64,000 bases of DNA from Babesia bovis T2Bo (lineage: Eukaryota > Apicomplexa > Aconoidasida > Piroplasmida > Babesiidae), in the NCBI RefSeq assembly GCF_000165395.2, contig NC_010574.1:868001-932000 (forward strand), in the 5' to 3' direction. Of this stretch, positions 21,474-33,106 are shown piece after piece; the first letter of the stretch is position 1; each line of letters opens with the position of its first letter. Both the position numbers and the translations under genes were made by a program. The notes under the pieces were generated by a model. It saw only the letters and a list, made by a program, of their open reading frames with translations, was not told the origin of the DNA and made no database searches.

Positions 21474-22694
21474 ATGGCGGGGATTGAACTTCTCTCCAAG
21501 CCAAGCAACAGACCACTGATCGACGTAAGGAGCAATATCGCAAACGACCTAAGGCAGAAATCCATCGCAAAAGAAATAGAGCATAGACGTGATATAGATA
21601 GAAATAGTGGACCTAATGTGTCCAACCAAACTGCATTTCGTAGTTTAAAAGCTGGTGACCTCGGTTCAGTGAACTCAACTAATCGCATATATTCACGCAT
21701 TGACGAGAGCCTGTCCAACGCGAAAAACGCACTTAGAGATTTAAGGGTGCCAGACATCGATATTGAGGATGTCAAGCAAGAGTATATACAGAAGGTAGGG
21801 AAGGACTACTCTGCAGTTGGATTGACATCCTACTTGCTTGCACAAAAGGATGCCAGAGAATACAGGGAGCGCTGTTTCCGCATTTTATCATGGAAGGCTA
21901 AATCTGCTGCAGCCGATGGGATGCTCGACACATCGGATACACCCTTCTTTAGCAACAGTGGCACGCAATCTATTCGCAAGCGGACGCCAGATGATGTCCT
22001 TTTGACTAATTTGGGTAGCGATAATGGGATCTCAGCTTTTCACAGTCCTGACGGTCTGTTCATATCTCCTACCAGGCCCGATAGATCATTTGGCTTGGGC
22101 AGTCCTTTTGCTGCACAAGCTGGATTGATCAACGGTGACCCTCTGTTCAGTGATGCAAGTGATGTCGATGACTATTTCACAATTGGTCCTATGAAGGGCA
22201 ATGAAGGCAGCCACAGTGTTGGATTTGACTTCAACAGGAGCCAAGGCATCCCCAGCCAGAGGAGCGACGCCCCTGTGCAACATTCACCAGAAGGTGCGTC
22301 GGCGGAATCGCAACAAAGTAGGCTAAGGATAGTGGAAGAGCTGTTAAAGGAACATAGACACATCATACCAGAGGATGTAGATCTCAATACCTTAAGTTAC
22401 GCAGAAAAGCGGCAGCTGCTTCGAGAGCTAGGTTTCGGGGACGATTACATTGCAAATCGTCTATGTGACCGCTCTGCAGGGTCCCAAAAAAGAAGGCCCA
22501 AGAAACTGACGCCCCTTGAGGCGTTCAGCATGTACGACAGGCAGGACATAAATGAATCGATGCAGGTACATAAGGATCTGAGTTTGGAGTTCTCACGTTA
22601 CGTGAAGAGCAACGAACCGCCATCGGTAACCAGCGAAGCGCTCAGTGGAACCCATGAGACCTACAGCAGTTTGAAGGCCAGACTCGGGCTGTGA
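21474..22694 (+). CDS. Conserved hypothetical, mostly disordered 406-aa protein
   Basis: Single exon from the ATG at 21474. The N-terminal 130 residues look helical (DVKQEYIQKVGKDYSAVGL; YRERCFRILSWKAKSAAADG). A Gly/Ser/Asp/Phe-rich disordered middle follows (roughly 145-285), then a helical segment near 290-345 (SRLRIVEELLKEHRHIIPE; LSYAEKRQLLRELGFGDDY) ending in a basic patch KRRPKKL. No family recognised. The basic patch could be a nuclear localisation signal. 79 bp after the RWD gene and 327 bp before another Ser/Arg-rich unknown. Confidence 0.6.
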   Translation: MAGIELLSKPSNRPLIDVRSNIANDLRQKSIAKEIEHRRDIDRNSGPNVSNQTAFRSLKAGDLGSVNSTNRIYSRIDESLSNAKNALRDLRVPDIDIEDVKQEYIQKVGKDYSAVGLTSYLLAQKDAREYRERCFRILSWKAKSAAADGMLDTSDTPFFSNSGTQSIRKRTPDDVLLTNLGSDNGISAFHSPDGLFISPTRPDRSFGLGSPFAAQAGLINGDPLFSDASDVDDYFTIGPMKGNEGSHSVGFDFNRSQGIPSQRSDAPVQHSPEGASAESQQSRLRIVEELLKEHRHIIPEDVDLNTLSYAEKRQLLRELGFGDDYIANRLCDRSAGSQKRRPKKLTPLEAFSMYDRQDINESMQVHKDLSLEFSRYVKSNEPPSVTSEALSGTHETYSSLKARLGL

Positions 22695-23021
22695 TACGTT
22701 ATGTGTGGTCCACTGGGATATATACAATCCATACAGCAGTATACGAACAAACGCGCTGGTAATATTTCAAAAATATAGTACTTTGTCAGAATGAAAGTTA
22801 TACCGGGACTCTAATGTGCCATTCCACGTCTAGCATGACAATAAAAGTCAACCGTGCGCATCCCAAAACACATAGAACAGAATTTGAGCTAAAATATATT
22901 TCATGTGAATAGTTATGTCTAATGGTGTATACCGGAAGATGTGGTGTGCAGAGCTAATAATCAAACACTGATGGCACAGAAATAAGGGTGAACTTTTACG
23001 CCTATACGTGAAAAACGCGGG
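22695..23021. other. Intergenic spacer
   Basis: 327 bp between two plus-strand genes. AT-rich, no open frame, no repeat seen. Confidence 0.45.
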
Positions 23022-24152
23022 ATGTCGCTATTTGGTTATGGAAATACTGGTGTAAGGGACTCTTACGTCAGCCCAGTATTAAGCCCTAATAAGTGGACGC
23101 GCAATGGACGGAAGCCTATTTTCAATGACAGCCTCAACCATAGTGGCACTTCATGGCTCCCGCCAATGAACAAGTATAACGATAATGCAAAGATGAATTC
23201 AGAACCCGTGCAACCCTGGAATAGCTTTCTAGACAAACCGTCGGAAGGAATATATGGCTCGAGTCCAGACATATCTGCATTTAGGTCACGCCTATTGGAT
23301 TCGCCCGGAAGAAACGTTGGACTGGATGTACCAGCCTACTTGAGAAGCGTTGATACGAAGAGATATTCATATACCCCTAAACGTGTAGATGCATTTGCCC
23401 ACAGGTCAGTGTCACCGAGACTACCTACAGATTATCTAAACAATGATAGCACCTTTAATTTTAAATCGCCGACACTTTCACGCCGTCCCTTGTTGAGCAG
23501 GAGCAATGGGATTACTGTACCTGACCTTCGATATGGCAGTTACACAATGCCATCGCACAGTACAAGCGCCATGGGCAGATATGGTACTACCATGGATTTA
23601 CATACCAGTCCACAACCCAGATCCAGGATCAACATCCATGCTACTGACGATATACTAAATCGCATTAAAAGAAGCCTTTCAGAGTGCGAGAATATTACCC
23701 GGAGGTTAGACCGCCAATATGGTTCGCGCAGATCGGAACCGCCCGTTACCGACTACGGCGAAAGGGTATTTCCACGGTCTCTTGCTGATAACTTGTTTTC
23801 TAGCAGGGGCCAAAGTGTCCCAGTATACCGAAATGGCTTAAACTTAAGCAGATCTAGTATAGATGGCAATAACGACGACTTCAAGATGAATGAGGTGCAA
23901 GAGCACGAAAAGCCGAAAGGAGCGTTGACGCGTATTCTAGAGAATATAAAGAACATACGTAATCGTGCTTTATTCAAAGCCACTGAGGATACCACGGGGA
24001 AACGTAATTTTATCGAGATTGATAAGGAGGTAATCGAATCGCCACGACCTACTCGTCGTCCACGGACTGTAGACGTAGAAGCCATACAACGACGTATCAA
24101 AGAACAGAAGCGTGCATTATTATCACAGCGCACGACATCGCATTACGATTAA
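23022..24152 (+). CDS. Ser/Arg/Tyr-rich hypothetical protein, 376 aa
   Basis: Single exon, ATG at 23022. Low-complexity and probably disordered, rich in Ser, Arg, Pro, Tyr and Asn, with many SP and RS dipeptides (SVSPRLP; SPTLSRRPLL; SPQPRSRINI) that could be phosphorylated. Two short helical islands: DDILNRIKRSLSECENITRR (about 208-228) and the C-terminal EAIQRRIKEQKRALLSQR, which looks like a short basic coiled coil. A basic stretch RPTRRPRTV is a possible nuclear or RNA-binding element. No family recognised. Confidence 0.6.
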   Translation: MSLFGYGNTGVRDSYVSPVLSPNKWTRNGRKPIFNDSLNHSGTSWLPPMNKYNDNAKMNSEPVQPWNSFLDKPSEGIYGSSPDISAFRSRLLDSPGRNVGLDVPAYLRSVDTKRYSYTPKRVDAFAHRSVSPRLPTDYLNNDSTFNFKSPTLSRRPLLSRSNGITVPDLRYGSYTMPSHSTSAMGRYGTTMDLHTSPQPRSRINIHATDDILNRIKRSLSECENITRRLDRQYGSRRSEPPVTDYGERVFPRSLADNLFSSRGQSVPVYRNGLNLSRSSIDGNNDDFKMNEVQEHEKPKGALTRILENIKNIRNRALFKATEDTTGKRNFIEIDKEVIESPRPTRRPRTVDVEAIQRRIKEQKRALLSQRTTSHYD

Positions 24153-24389
24153 TGGGCACAATATTGACCTAGGCCGTTCTCACCCTCAATGGCGAAGCGT
24201 ATGTGGTACCACAACGTACATGTTGATGTGGTCGTATTCATTATTTTGAAAACACACGTATTAATATAAATTATGTTTAAGCGATTGGGTACTAACACAG
24301 TGTTTAAATGCTTCTGGTTTAGTAGTTTAATGCGATGCAATAAAGAAGCTAATCGAGAGAGTTACGGGTACCCTGTTCCCTTTAAACGA

Positions 24390-26104
24390 TCACGTTGAGG
24401 TACAACGGCGTTTAGGCCTAGATAAGGCAACTCGTTCGGATGAATCTATTAAATCACGTAACTTCCGCTTTTGCGATAGGGTAAGAGAACTAACTTCTTC
24501 ATTGTTATCCTCTTTACCTTTGGCCTTTTTACCACCACTTTTATTACTATTCGCTGTGGTTTTACGTGTTGCCTTGGGTGTATTTGGTGGTGATGGGTTA
24601 TTGGCCTTGGCCTGCTTGGGTTTACGAGCTGGTGACTTACCGGGTAATGTGCAATTGCCGTCTGTATCATCAGGTGATGATTTCTCCATCAAGGCGTCAC
24701 AAGTTGCATCACGCATAGATGCGCTGTATAATGCATCTATATCTCTGAATTCTATACCTTCTATAAGTTCACGGTCCTTGTCAGTCATTGTGTACGACAT
24801 TGACTCGCCGTTACGCGGATTAATCAAACCCTCGGAGACCATACGGAAGTTACCATCTCGTTCCCTTATGAGTTGAGTTAGTTCCCTAATTATTTCCATG
24901 TTGGTTGCACCATCAGATACTGGCGATATATGTCTAAGCGTGTCATGGCGTACGTCGTAAACAATATTGTGCAAAAATATTTGCATAACCCTCATGTAGT
25001 ACGCCTCGAGCTCTTTGATGGTTAGATGTGCTGGGAACTTCTTGGACCATGCGTCGCTACTTTGAAGGAACGCCATAACAGCAGGTAAAGTTTCGTATTG
25101 TAAGATGAACCTATGGGCCAGCTTAATGCCCATACCGTGGATATGGCATCCATTATCGTAATCGGACCCGCTCAAAACGCACATTGCAATAAACATTCTA
25201 TGGCTTAGACCCTTTAGTAAACCGGTGTTACACTTTACATCTGGGTCCTTATTAAATCCTAGTGTCAATTCATCAGCTTTGCCATCGCGCTCAAGCTTGA
25301 ACCATACACGAGGACAGCCATATACCAGCAAATCAGAATCTTCTGACAAAGCTGCGTAGGCTATGCCTGAACGGCACAAATATGACACCTGAGCATCAGC
25401 CTCGTAAGGAGCAACAACAATGCGTACATTCATTGCACGGCATATTTCCATTACACGAGCGATAACTTCGGGGGTAATGTGGATAGCCTGCATACACTTG
25501 CGCATAATCTCAGTATTGATTGCTCCACCATTCTTTTCGATCATTGCCAAAGCCTCCTCGCGAGCTTTATCCCGACGTTCTCGACGCAGCTGGTTCTCGG
25601 TCTCTTTCGTTGGCATATCATAGCCATCAAATACTGAATGTATATGGAACTATTACAGTAGTTAATAGCGCAAAAGATGCGATATACATAGTACTAATGT
25701 ATGACAAGGAAATATGGTTAACTAATAAGTGCTCATGGCCATCGTGCATAAGTGTAAAAAGATCGAAGCATTAACATATAACTGCATACAAGTAGTTATG
25801 TTAATGCTCCCTTGCCTCTATGAAACCATCACATAAACGTACCCATGATTGGTGTTATCTTATGTGATAGAAGAACCGATAGGATTGAAACGATGAACTT
25901 GATGTACTTATCACACGGCTCGCCAGTTACATTGGCAACAGCAGAGGAAATCATACCGCGGTGGATCCAACACATGGCGTCCACCGCAACAACCTTGCCT
26001 TCATAGTTAGCTAGACTTACAGTAGTCTGCATAGGACGTAAAAATTGCTGAGACGAGATTATAAGCCAAACAATGCAACCTACCAAAAGGTTCCCTATAC
26101 CCAT
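24390..26104 (-). CDS. EXO1: Exonuclease 1 (EXO1), XPG/Rad2-family nuclease
   Basis: Three exons, 26104-26084, 26047-25843 and 25633-24390 (introns 36 and 209 nt); 489 aa. Splicing rebuilds the family N-terminus MGIGNLLQFLRPMQ and the [13 protein letters not shown] junction. Metal-binding and catalytic motifs are present: [42 protein letters not shown] and [12 protein letters not shown]1 removes DNA 5'-3' in mismatch repair and end resection. The helix-two-turn-helix region is unusual, with a short insertion ([13 protein letters not shown] in place of the usual LPSLRGIGLAKA). The tail after about residue 400 is Lys/Pro/Ser-rich, ends in a basic KRRCTST, and is much shorter than in animals or yeast. 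Confidence 0.9.
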
Positions 26105-26776
26105 GGTGACCTAGAAGAATATACTAGCAATAAACACCGTAAGGGGAATACATAAGTCAACACATTCCAACGATAGTGGAATAGCTGTAAATAACATAGC
26201 ATCAACGGCAGCCTAGGACATCGTAGACACGATCTATGAATCTAATATCCAAAAACAATGGAAGGAATATGGACAAGGAACAAGAATATCAAAATCTCAT
26301 AAGCAACACATAGACGTAATAACCCGTGAAGAAATGTATATCCATTAGATGTGTAATGTGTAAATCATTTCATTTGGTCTGCATTACAGAATTGAAGAAA
26401 TTAAATCTTAGCCGCATAAGCCCGATGTCGGAATGAATAACGTATATATCTAATGTCTACTCGTTTTTATCATTGGAAATTATGTGGAACGTAGTGGTAT
26501 CTAACGTGGCAACATATTCTTTATCCATAGTCCGAGGCGCTTACAAACTTCATGTAAATGATTAATATTGCATATAGCAATACGTAGATTATTAACAGGG
26601 CGACATGATATCTTTTTAGCATTGTTTACACCGTTTTAGTGTCCATGGTTTACGTAATATACCAAAACATTTATGTCTACTTACATGATTCTGGTAAAAC
26701 ACTGACATATAAGGTAGAAGTACCAAAAACATGTATACCACAGAGTTAACATGTTCTTTATTATAGATTAGCTTGA
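26105..26776. other. Intergenic spacer
   Basis: 672 bp between the 3' end of the NUFIP1-like gene and the EXO1 start. AT-rich, A-rich on the plus strand. No frame above about 50 codons and no RNA gene recognised. Confidence 0.45.
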
Positions 26777-27754
26777 CTAATCAAAGAAGTTTTGCTCCAC
26801 TATAGTTTTTATAGCACTGACCAATAGCTTCTCTGCCTTATAAATATCGTTCTTCAGCACGTGAAGCAATGTTGGTGGTCGCTTAGTTACAGTGAAATCG
26901 CGTGATCCATATGCCTGTGTATCGTGAGAATACTGACACCGATCTCCAAATTTACAAGTTCGCGTACGCTTGTAGTTTTGACATATGGCTCTATTCATGG
27001 ACAGCGATGGTCTATATGAGTACGGTCCTGAAGACTGGCGTAATAAATTGCGATACTTAATTGGGTCACTTAATTGCAGTAGAGCACTTGGACGAGGTTT
27101 CACCTTTGATATCACTGGGTATAAAACACTTTTTTGAGGTCGGTCGGTTTTAACCTTTCGGTGTGCATCACGCAACAAACGCTCTAGAGTGGACTCCTCA
27201 GTTGCAGAAATGTCGCGATTACGGTTTAAAGGATGGCGATTACGACGGTTGGCAACCCATTTGCGAATTTCTTCTGCTGATTCCAGTACGTACTCGCCCT
27301 TGTGGTTCTTCACGTGTTTGAGGGCATGAACAGACATTAGCTCAATAGGTGCAGAGTAGTCACAACCTTCCAGATCGCAGTCCACGTGGGTGTCATCAAT
27401 ATGTTCAGAGAGTTCCGCCGAAGTCCTGAAATACATACAACAAGGCTCGCAACTATGTTTCTCCTCTAGATTCCCATGAATGTCGTTGTTCCGGTTACTT
27501 CCATGTCTACTTTCGGATGAAATATACGGTGGAGGTGGTTTTCTATTCCCTCTTGTATAACTTCTGTTCTTAGGTGGATAAAATCCCCCTGCTTGTGCAT
27601 AAACAGGAGGGCATGGTGGAACTGCCGAGCCATTATACGGATAAGGATACTGTGCAACAGGGGTGTAGAACCCTGGAGGACCCTGTCCAAAGTAAGCTGG
27701 CACTGGCTTCCCCGTGGGTACATAGGGTATATTACTATAATAAGGATGTACCAT
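26777..27754 (-). CDS. NUFIP1-like zinc-finger protein
   Basis: 325 aa in one exon. The start is taken at MVHPYYSNIP (27754); an in-frame ATG 45 bp upstream is also possible. Order: Pro/Tyr/Gly-rich N-terminus (1-85); a C2H2 finger near 105-130 (CEPCCMYF ... HIDDTH); a CDLEGC motif; the NUFIP block at about 165-185 (LESAEEIRKWVANRRNRHP); and a CCCH finger near residues 270-290 (C-x8-C-x5-C-x3-H in TCKFGDRCQYSH). This matches NUFIP1, the platform protein for box C/D snoRNP assembly. The C-terminal 35 residues are helical. A nuclear role in RNP biogenesis is expected. Confidence 0.8.
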   Translation of the reverse strand: MVHPYYSNIPYVPTGKPVPAYFGQGPPGFYTPVAQYPYPYNGSAVPPCPPVYAQAGGFYPPKNRSYTRGNRKPPPPYISSESRHGSNRNNDIHGNLEEKHSCEPCCMYFRTSAELSEHIDDTHVDCDLEGCDYSAPIELMSVHALKHVKNHKGEYVLESAEEIRKWVANRRNRHPLNRNRDISATEESTLERLLRDAHRKVKTDRPQKSVLYPVISKVKPRPSALLQLSDPIKYRNLLRQSSGPYSYRPSLSMNRAICQNYKRTRTCKFGDRCQYSHDTQAYGSRDFTVTKRPPTLLHVLKNDIYKAEKLLVSAIKTIVEQNFFD

Positions 27755-27898
27755 TTTAATTAGAACATAATGTGTAAGGAATATTCCACTGGGGAACATC
27801 TAATTTGTGCCCACGGTACCAGTACTATATTGAGATTCCATAACGGAAATGTACATCAAAGCTGCCTAGATAGCCATTAACGGCTTATATGTGTAGCC

Positions 27899-29726
27899 AT
27901 GGCGCAATTTTTAATGCGGGCTGTCTCCGAAGCCCCTAATATCGCAAAACTCAACAACACACTGAACAATAAACTTGAGTCCATTAAAGCGGTAAGAGGC
28001 ATTAACAGGGAGTATATAGTTATAGGAAGCTCGAAATGGATTGGAAATTCCGTCTTTCGTGTTTTTAGGCACGGAGTATGATGAAATGCTAGAATCTATC
28101 AAGGGAGATGACATCTTCGTTGCTCAAAAATGGCTCCAGGTCACATCGTTCATCATTAAATCTGAAATGATTCGGTTACAAAAAGGCGAATCCATATCTG
28201 AACATGCATCTCCTTTCTTTGAGGGCGTTATTACAACAATGTTGGATACCTTGGAGAGAATAGAGGTATGCTAACCCAATGTATTACGATTATATTTAGG
28301 GTACTGCATCTACTATTGCTTCAAACTTGTGGAATACATTGTCTGAATCATTGTCCATGATTTTATCGCCAAATGTAGCTGCTGTTGTAAAGTGTCACAA
28401 GAGGATAGCACACCGTAGTTTCAATTTCGTGTTGCAGACTACCAACACTGAGCATGCTGAGAGGTTGATATTAGTCATTATGACCTGGATGTGCTCCACA
28501 CGGTCATTTGATAGCAATAATGATGCGGATACGGTTTATATAAACCAGTTGCGCACGCTACAGAGATCAGAGAACGATAGTATCAGCGCGGTGAGTCAAT
28601 ATGACAATGTTCCATATGGATACAGGAAGCTACGACTCTTATTTTAAACAACATTCAAAAGGTGATGAAGCGAGAGCCCAAGGTTTTACCAGAATTCATT
28701 TTGGACCATGTAAAGCTCATAACCAAAGGTAATGCTTGCATAAACTGTGTAATGTAGAATGCAGAAATTCAACTTGGTACCGTATCCAGATTTGGAAGGA
28801 TCTTGCAACTTATAGAGGCCACATTCAATGTATGCAAGCGCTCTCGCTCCGACCTTGTACTTGATTTAGTGCCACTGTGGGATATGTTCGACACCATATT
28901 TAAACAGCTACCAGCATTGGATGAAAATACCGTGAAACAGTCATTGGCTTTATTATCAAGGGTTGTATCTTGGTTGGGCCCGGATTTGATTTTGGTCAAC
29001 GTCAAAAGCATACAACAGATATTCAGCAGCTTGTTCCAGCATCCCTTGGATCTAGTCATAGCCCATGGGAATCACATCCAGAATACTCTGCACACTATGT
29101 CTGCATGTTGCCTGGATTTTTACATTTTAATGTCAACACAACTTGAAGATATCGTAAAACAAGTTAATGTGGATATAGACCGTGATGATCTTAGCAATGC
29201 TGCAGCGTTGTTAGGGATATTAACGGAATTGGATGGGCCGGTAGCAGGACATACTGTAGAGGCTTTGATTATAAGACTTGCGACCATCAACAGGAAGCAC
29301 TGGGAAAGTCCAAAACTTGCTAATGCTGCTTTAGGACTCATTAACCAGCATATAGCAAGGGGTTGCTCCAGTCACCAGAAGGCACTGCGGATAATGCTAA
29401 TCTTCGTTCAACAATTAAGAAGTGCAATTGGCCACAGTCGTTTTGCCGACAGTATAATAATCCGTATCCGGGATCTATTATCTCCATCATCTGACCCCGA
29501 TGTTAACACAGAATATGCATTGTACACTGAGGAACTCCAAAAGTATATTGAAATGGGCTATCCAACTAGGAATACAGAAGAGCCAAGCCATCAACCAACA
29601 CAATTGGCATCAGCTGACAATAATGATACCACTAAAAATAAACGCGACGATGTTATTGATGCAATTAAAAAGCGGTTAAAAAGTATGTGCCAACCAGTGA
29701 AACAAGACTCTGCCACGGTCCCATAG
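27899..29726 (+). CDS. HEAT-like helical protein of unknown identity, 562 aa
   Basis: Five exons: 27899-27991, 28026-28265, 28300-28590, 28626-28728 and 28765-29726; introns 34, 34, 35 and 36 nt, all keeping frame. The product is almost entirely alpha-helical (DDIFVAQKWLQVTSFIIKSE; RFGRILQLIEATFNVCKRS; LALLSRVVSWLGPDLILV). It ends with a Pro/Thr/Asn-rich stretch and a basic tail (KRDDVIDAIKKRLKS). The pattern resembles the N-terminal HEAT part of scaffold proteins such as symplekin, but I found no diagnostic motif and do not name it. No signal peptide or membrane segment. Divergent from the NUFIP1-like gene across about 145 bp. Confidence 0.65.
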
Positions 29727-29856
29727 GCTATATGTAGAACAAGTCAGATGGCTTATGACACGCAACGCCCTAATGATTCTATATAAATCTATACGTCATA
29801 TTCACGCTGTAGTGGTTCCGTGCGATGTTTGTGATACGAATAATGGGCAGCTGTGA

Positions 29857-30941
29857 TTAAAGTAGCTCGCCCATATAAATGCACTTGTCCGATGATGCAG
29901 AGGCCACTATAGGCTCATTTGGATGAAGTACGACCTCGTTAACGGAGCCCAGGTGTCCGGGTAACTGGTACAGAACCTTGTTGTCATTGGTGTCCAATAT
30001 GTATACCATATTGTCAGCAGAGCCACTGGCAATAATGGAATCCTTACCCCAACGGGCACGAATAAGGTTTTTTTCAACCGAGTGCTATATATACTGAACA
30101 ATAACAATGTTAACTTACGGTTGGCCCAAACAAAGCTGTCTTAACACGACTGCTTTCAGTGCAATATGGCTGAACGTCCCAAACCACTAAACGCGAGTCC
30201 ATAGAGTTTGACAAAAGTAAGGTTCTGCACAATGTCAAAGTATATTAAATAACATACCCATCGTGATTCAAATCGACACTAGTAACGGAATCCGTGCATC
30301 CCTCCAACTTGAAAACTTCCTTATCATTCCGTACGTCGTAGGCCTACAAATCATAAAGTGATCAAAATTTTAAATTACCCTTATTGTGTTGTCCAGGCTA
30401 CCGTAGAAAATACGTTCACCAGACTTTTCACAGCAAACGGACAGTATTTGGAAATCATTTTCAATAGATTTTATAGGACGTTTGCTACGGTGGTCCCAAA
30501 GCTTCACGGTGCCGTCGTCTGCTCCTGTTACCAGCAGACCTCCGACAACGCCTCTACCGGGGTAACAGCTGTTAACGATCCCAGTATGACCCACTGTGCT
30601 CTATAAGTCTATATTTAGTCACACTTACCATATTTATGTGAGCGCTTCTGATATTCAACATCCCATAGCGATGCAGTTTGGTCAGCGGAGCAACAATATA
30701 AAAGGTCACCATTGGCATTCCAGTGTAATTCAAGAATTGCATTCTTGTGGCCACTTAGAACGCCTATATTGCGACAATCGCCGTAGACCTCAAATAGGAG
30801 GATGTTCTTATCCTTACTGCCAGAGGCCAAGAGCTGACCATCAGCAGAAAACTCTATACAATACACCTCGCCTTCATGCCCTGTAAGTAATAATACCGGG
30901 CTTTTCAAGCTAGATGTTCGTTTTTCTACGACGTCGCCCAT
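29857..30941 (-). CDS. SNRNP40: U5 snRNP 40-kDa WD40 protein (SNRNP40)
   Basis: Five exons: 30941-30629, 30593-30379, 30343-30258, 30224-30119 and 30084-29857 (introns 35, 35, 33, 34 nt); 315 aa. The match to U5-40K is close and continuous: LTGHEGEVYCIEFSADG, VYGDCRNIGVLSGHKNAI, VGHTGIVNSCYPGRG, GADDGTVKLWDHRSK, SNSMDSRLVVWDVQPY, HSVEKNLIRARWGKD, QLPGHLGSVNEVVLHPNEP and the terminal SSDKCIYMGEL. It is a seven-bladed propeller component of the U5 snRNP next to Prp8. The gene itself has four introns of 33-35 nt. The first in-frame ATG (MGDVVEK) is used. Confidence 0.92.
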
Positions 30942-31481
30942 AGTAATCAAAAGAATGTTGAATAAACCACCACTGTGCGATATACCATCACAAAGACGTC
31001 AGATTCCTTATAATATGGTTCACTATACAATGTAATGTTTTAAATATCCGAATTACATAGAGATTCTAGGTTAAGTTCCCAATTAACACAAGGACGCCAA
31101 AAGTCAATACTATCATAATCCGGCAAAAGAATGAATTTTGTCTACCATACGATATGTGGAATATAAGAATTAATACTAATCATTAACCAAATGCCGTATA
31201 TATGTGTAACAGCAACTACGAGGCACTTGTGTAACGAATACTGCGAATCAAGTGTGTTACACCATTGTTACATACATAGTTCCTGGAATGTGTCAATGTA
31301 GTCAAAGATTGAGTATCTATATTGTTGCTTGTCATTATATCAATACGATTTTCGTGGAATATTACCTTTATCTATCCAGTTGTTTCGACGAAAAGAAGCT
31401 CACGTGGAAGTATACGAAACGTGGGCTAGGATAGTAAAAATGTAACAAATATATTTAGTTTAACGTTTCCAAAATTGCATT
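30942..31481. other. Intergenic spacer
   Basis: 540 bp between RPT4 and the U5-40K start, both on the minus strand. AT-rich. A 60-codon plus-strand frame (31252-31434) lacks any feature of a gene and is taken as chance. Confidence 0.45.
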
Positions 31482-33106
31482 TTATACCTTTTCATAGGTT
31501 AGCGTACCCTCAAGCTTCTTTGTCTCGGTCAGCTTACGAGCAGCCTTGAAGAAGTCTTCTTCAACTACGTAGTCTCTCATAGCACGTATGGCGAAAATAC
31601 CAGCTTCCGTACATACGTTGCGCATGTCTGCGCCATTAAATCCATCGCATAAACGGCATATTGCTACATAGTCTATATCACCCTTCTTGTTCAACTTGCT
31701 ACTATGGATCTTCAGTATGTCCACACGTGATGATTCATTGGGTAAAGGTATCTCAATTTTTCTGTCGATGCGTCCAGGGCGCATAAGAGCGGGATCCAAA
31801 ACATCCGGTCGATTTGTTGCCATGATTATCTTAACCTGCCCTAACTCGTCGAAACCATCTAGATGGGTTAGTAACTCCATCAATGTGCGTTGGATTTCAC
31901 GATCAGCCGACGTTCCTTGTGAAAAGCGCTTACCTCCAATGGCATCAATTTCATCCATAAATATGATACATGGCTGATGGTCCTTTGCGTAACCTATAAA
32001 ATGTTAATCTCCCAATGAATTCAAGGTTTAAATAGAGCTTATCACATGGGCGTCATATTGCAATTTGGTGTTGCATTTAGGTGGAAAATGCGCTAACTCA
32101 TAAGTGGTGTCACTTCATATATACCAGCACTACTTCCGTGAGATAGTGCAAAATAGCACACGAAATATATATCTCAATTCGGTGTATGATACCTAGATAA
32201 CTTACCAAACATTTCCCTGATTATTCTGGCAGATTCTCCGATGTACTTGTCCACCACAGCAGAAGCTACAACCTTCAGGAAGTGGCAATCCATGGAAGAG
32301 GCCAAAGCCTTAGCCATCAAGGTTTTGCCCGTTCCTGGTGGGCCATAAAGTAAAACACCCTTAGGTGGCTTGACACCAACACGTTTGAAAAGATATGGAT
32401 TGCGTAACGGTAACTCGATTGACTCACGCATTTCGCGAATCTGCCTGTCGAGACCTCCGATGCTGCTGTAACTCAACGGCTTGTTTTCCTCATTCGGACG
32501 TTGCGTATCAGTAAGCATGTTAAACACCACGGGGTTGACCTCTCTGGGTAACTTCCTCATAATGGTCAATGTAGTCATGTCTAACGCTACACGAGTACCA
32601 GATACCAAGGTCGACGGGTCTATTTTTGTTTTACAAAAGACCACATATCGTGGCCCACTTGATGCCTTTACGATAACTGCGGAGCATGTATTCTATTGTT
32701 AAAGTAAACATACGCTTTCCATTGTCTATGGGACGTAGCACATGGCCGACAATCTGCCCGATGCTTTGCAAGGCCTTAAGGTCGTCTTCCGTCTGGTCAT
32801 CTTTAACTGATAACGTCTTTATATCAGCACGTACTGAAGGAAGTATGAGATTTGAACTATATAACAGTACACATATGCATAACAATGCCTAGAGAGTTGA
32901 TATCTAGCTCATAATGGTGTTGTTTGCGTTAATGAAGCTATGGAGTTAGATTCAATATGCTATTCATTTACTCCATGTTTAGATTGTGACTTACACTTTT
33001 TTAAGCGAGTGTCTATTTCGCGATGTTCCCGAACCTTTTTGACATACTGGCGTATAACCTCGCGATCCTCTCCCTCTGGCTCCGGATTGGTAGACTCTGT
33101 CGCCAT
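31482..33106 (-). CDS. RPT4: 26S proteasome regulatory ATPase RPT4 (PSMC6 type)
   Basis: Four exons: 33106-32995, 32833-32714, 32676-32206 and 31993-31482 (introns 161, 37, 212 nt); 404 aa. N-terminal coiled coil ([20 protein letters not shown]), OB fold ([42 protein letters not shown]) and AAA domain. Walker A is GPPGTGKT, Walker [12 protein letters not shown], sensor 1 IMATNRPD, and the arginine-finger region is [29 protein letters not shown] and [19 protein letters not shown] point specifically to Rpt4. The C-terminus is TYEKV. It is part of the hexameric unfoldase ring of the 19S particle. The two long introns contrast with the ~35-nt ones elsewhere. Confidence 0.93.

Noticed and set aside
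27992..28008. An apparent 17-nt intron in the HEAT-like gene
   Set aside because: That join does not keep frame. A 34-nt intron ending at 28025 (TATAG) does and matches the usual size.
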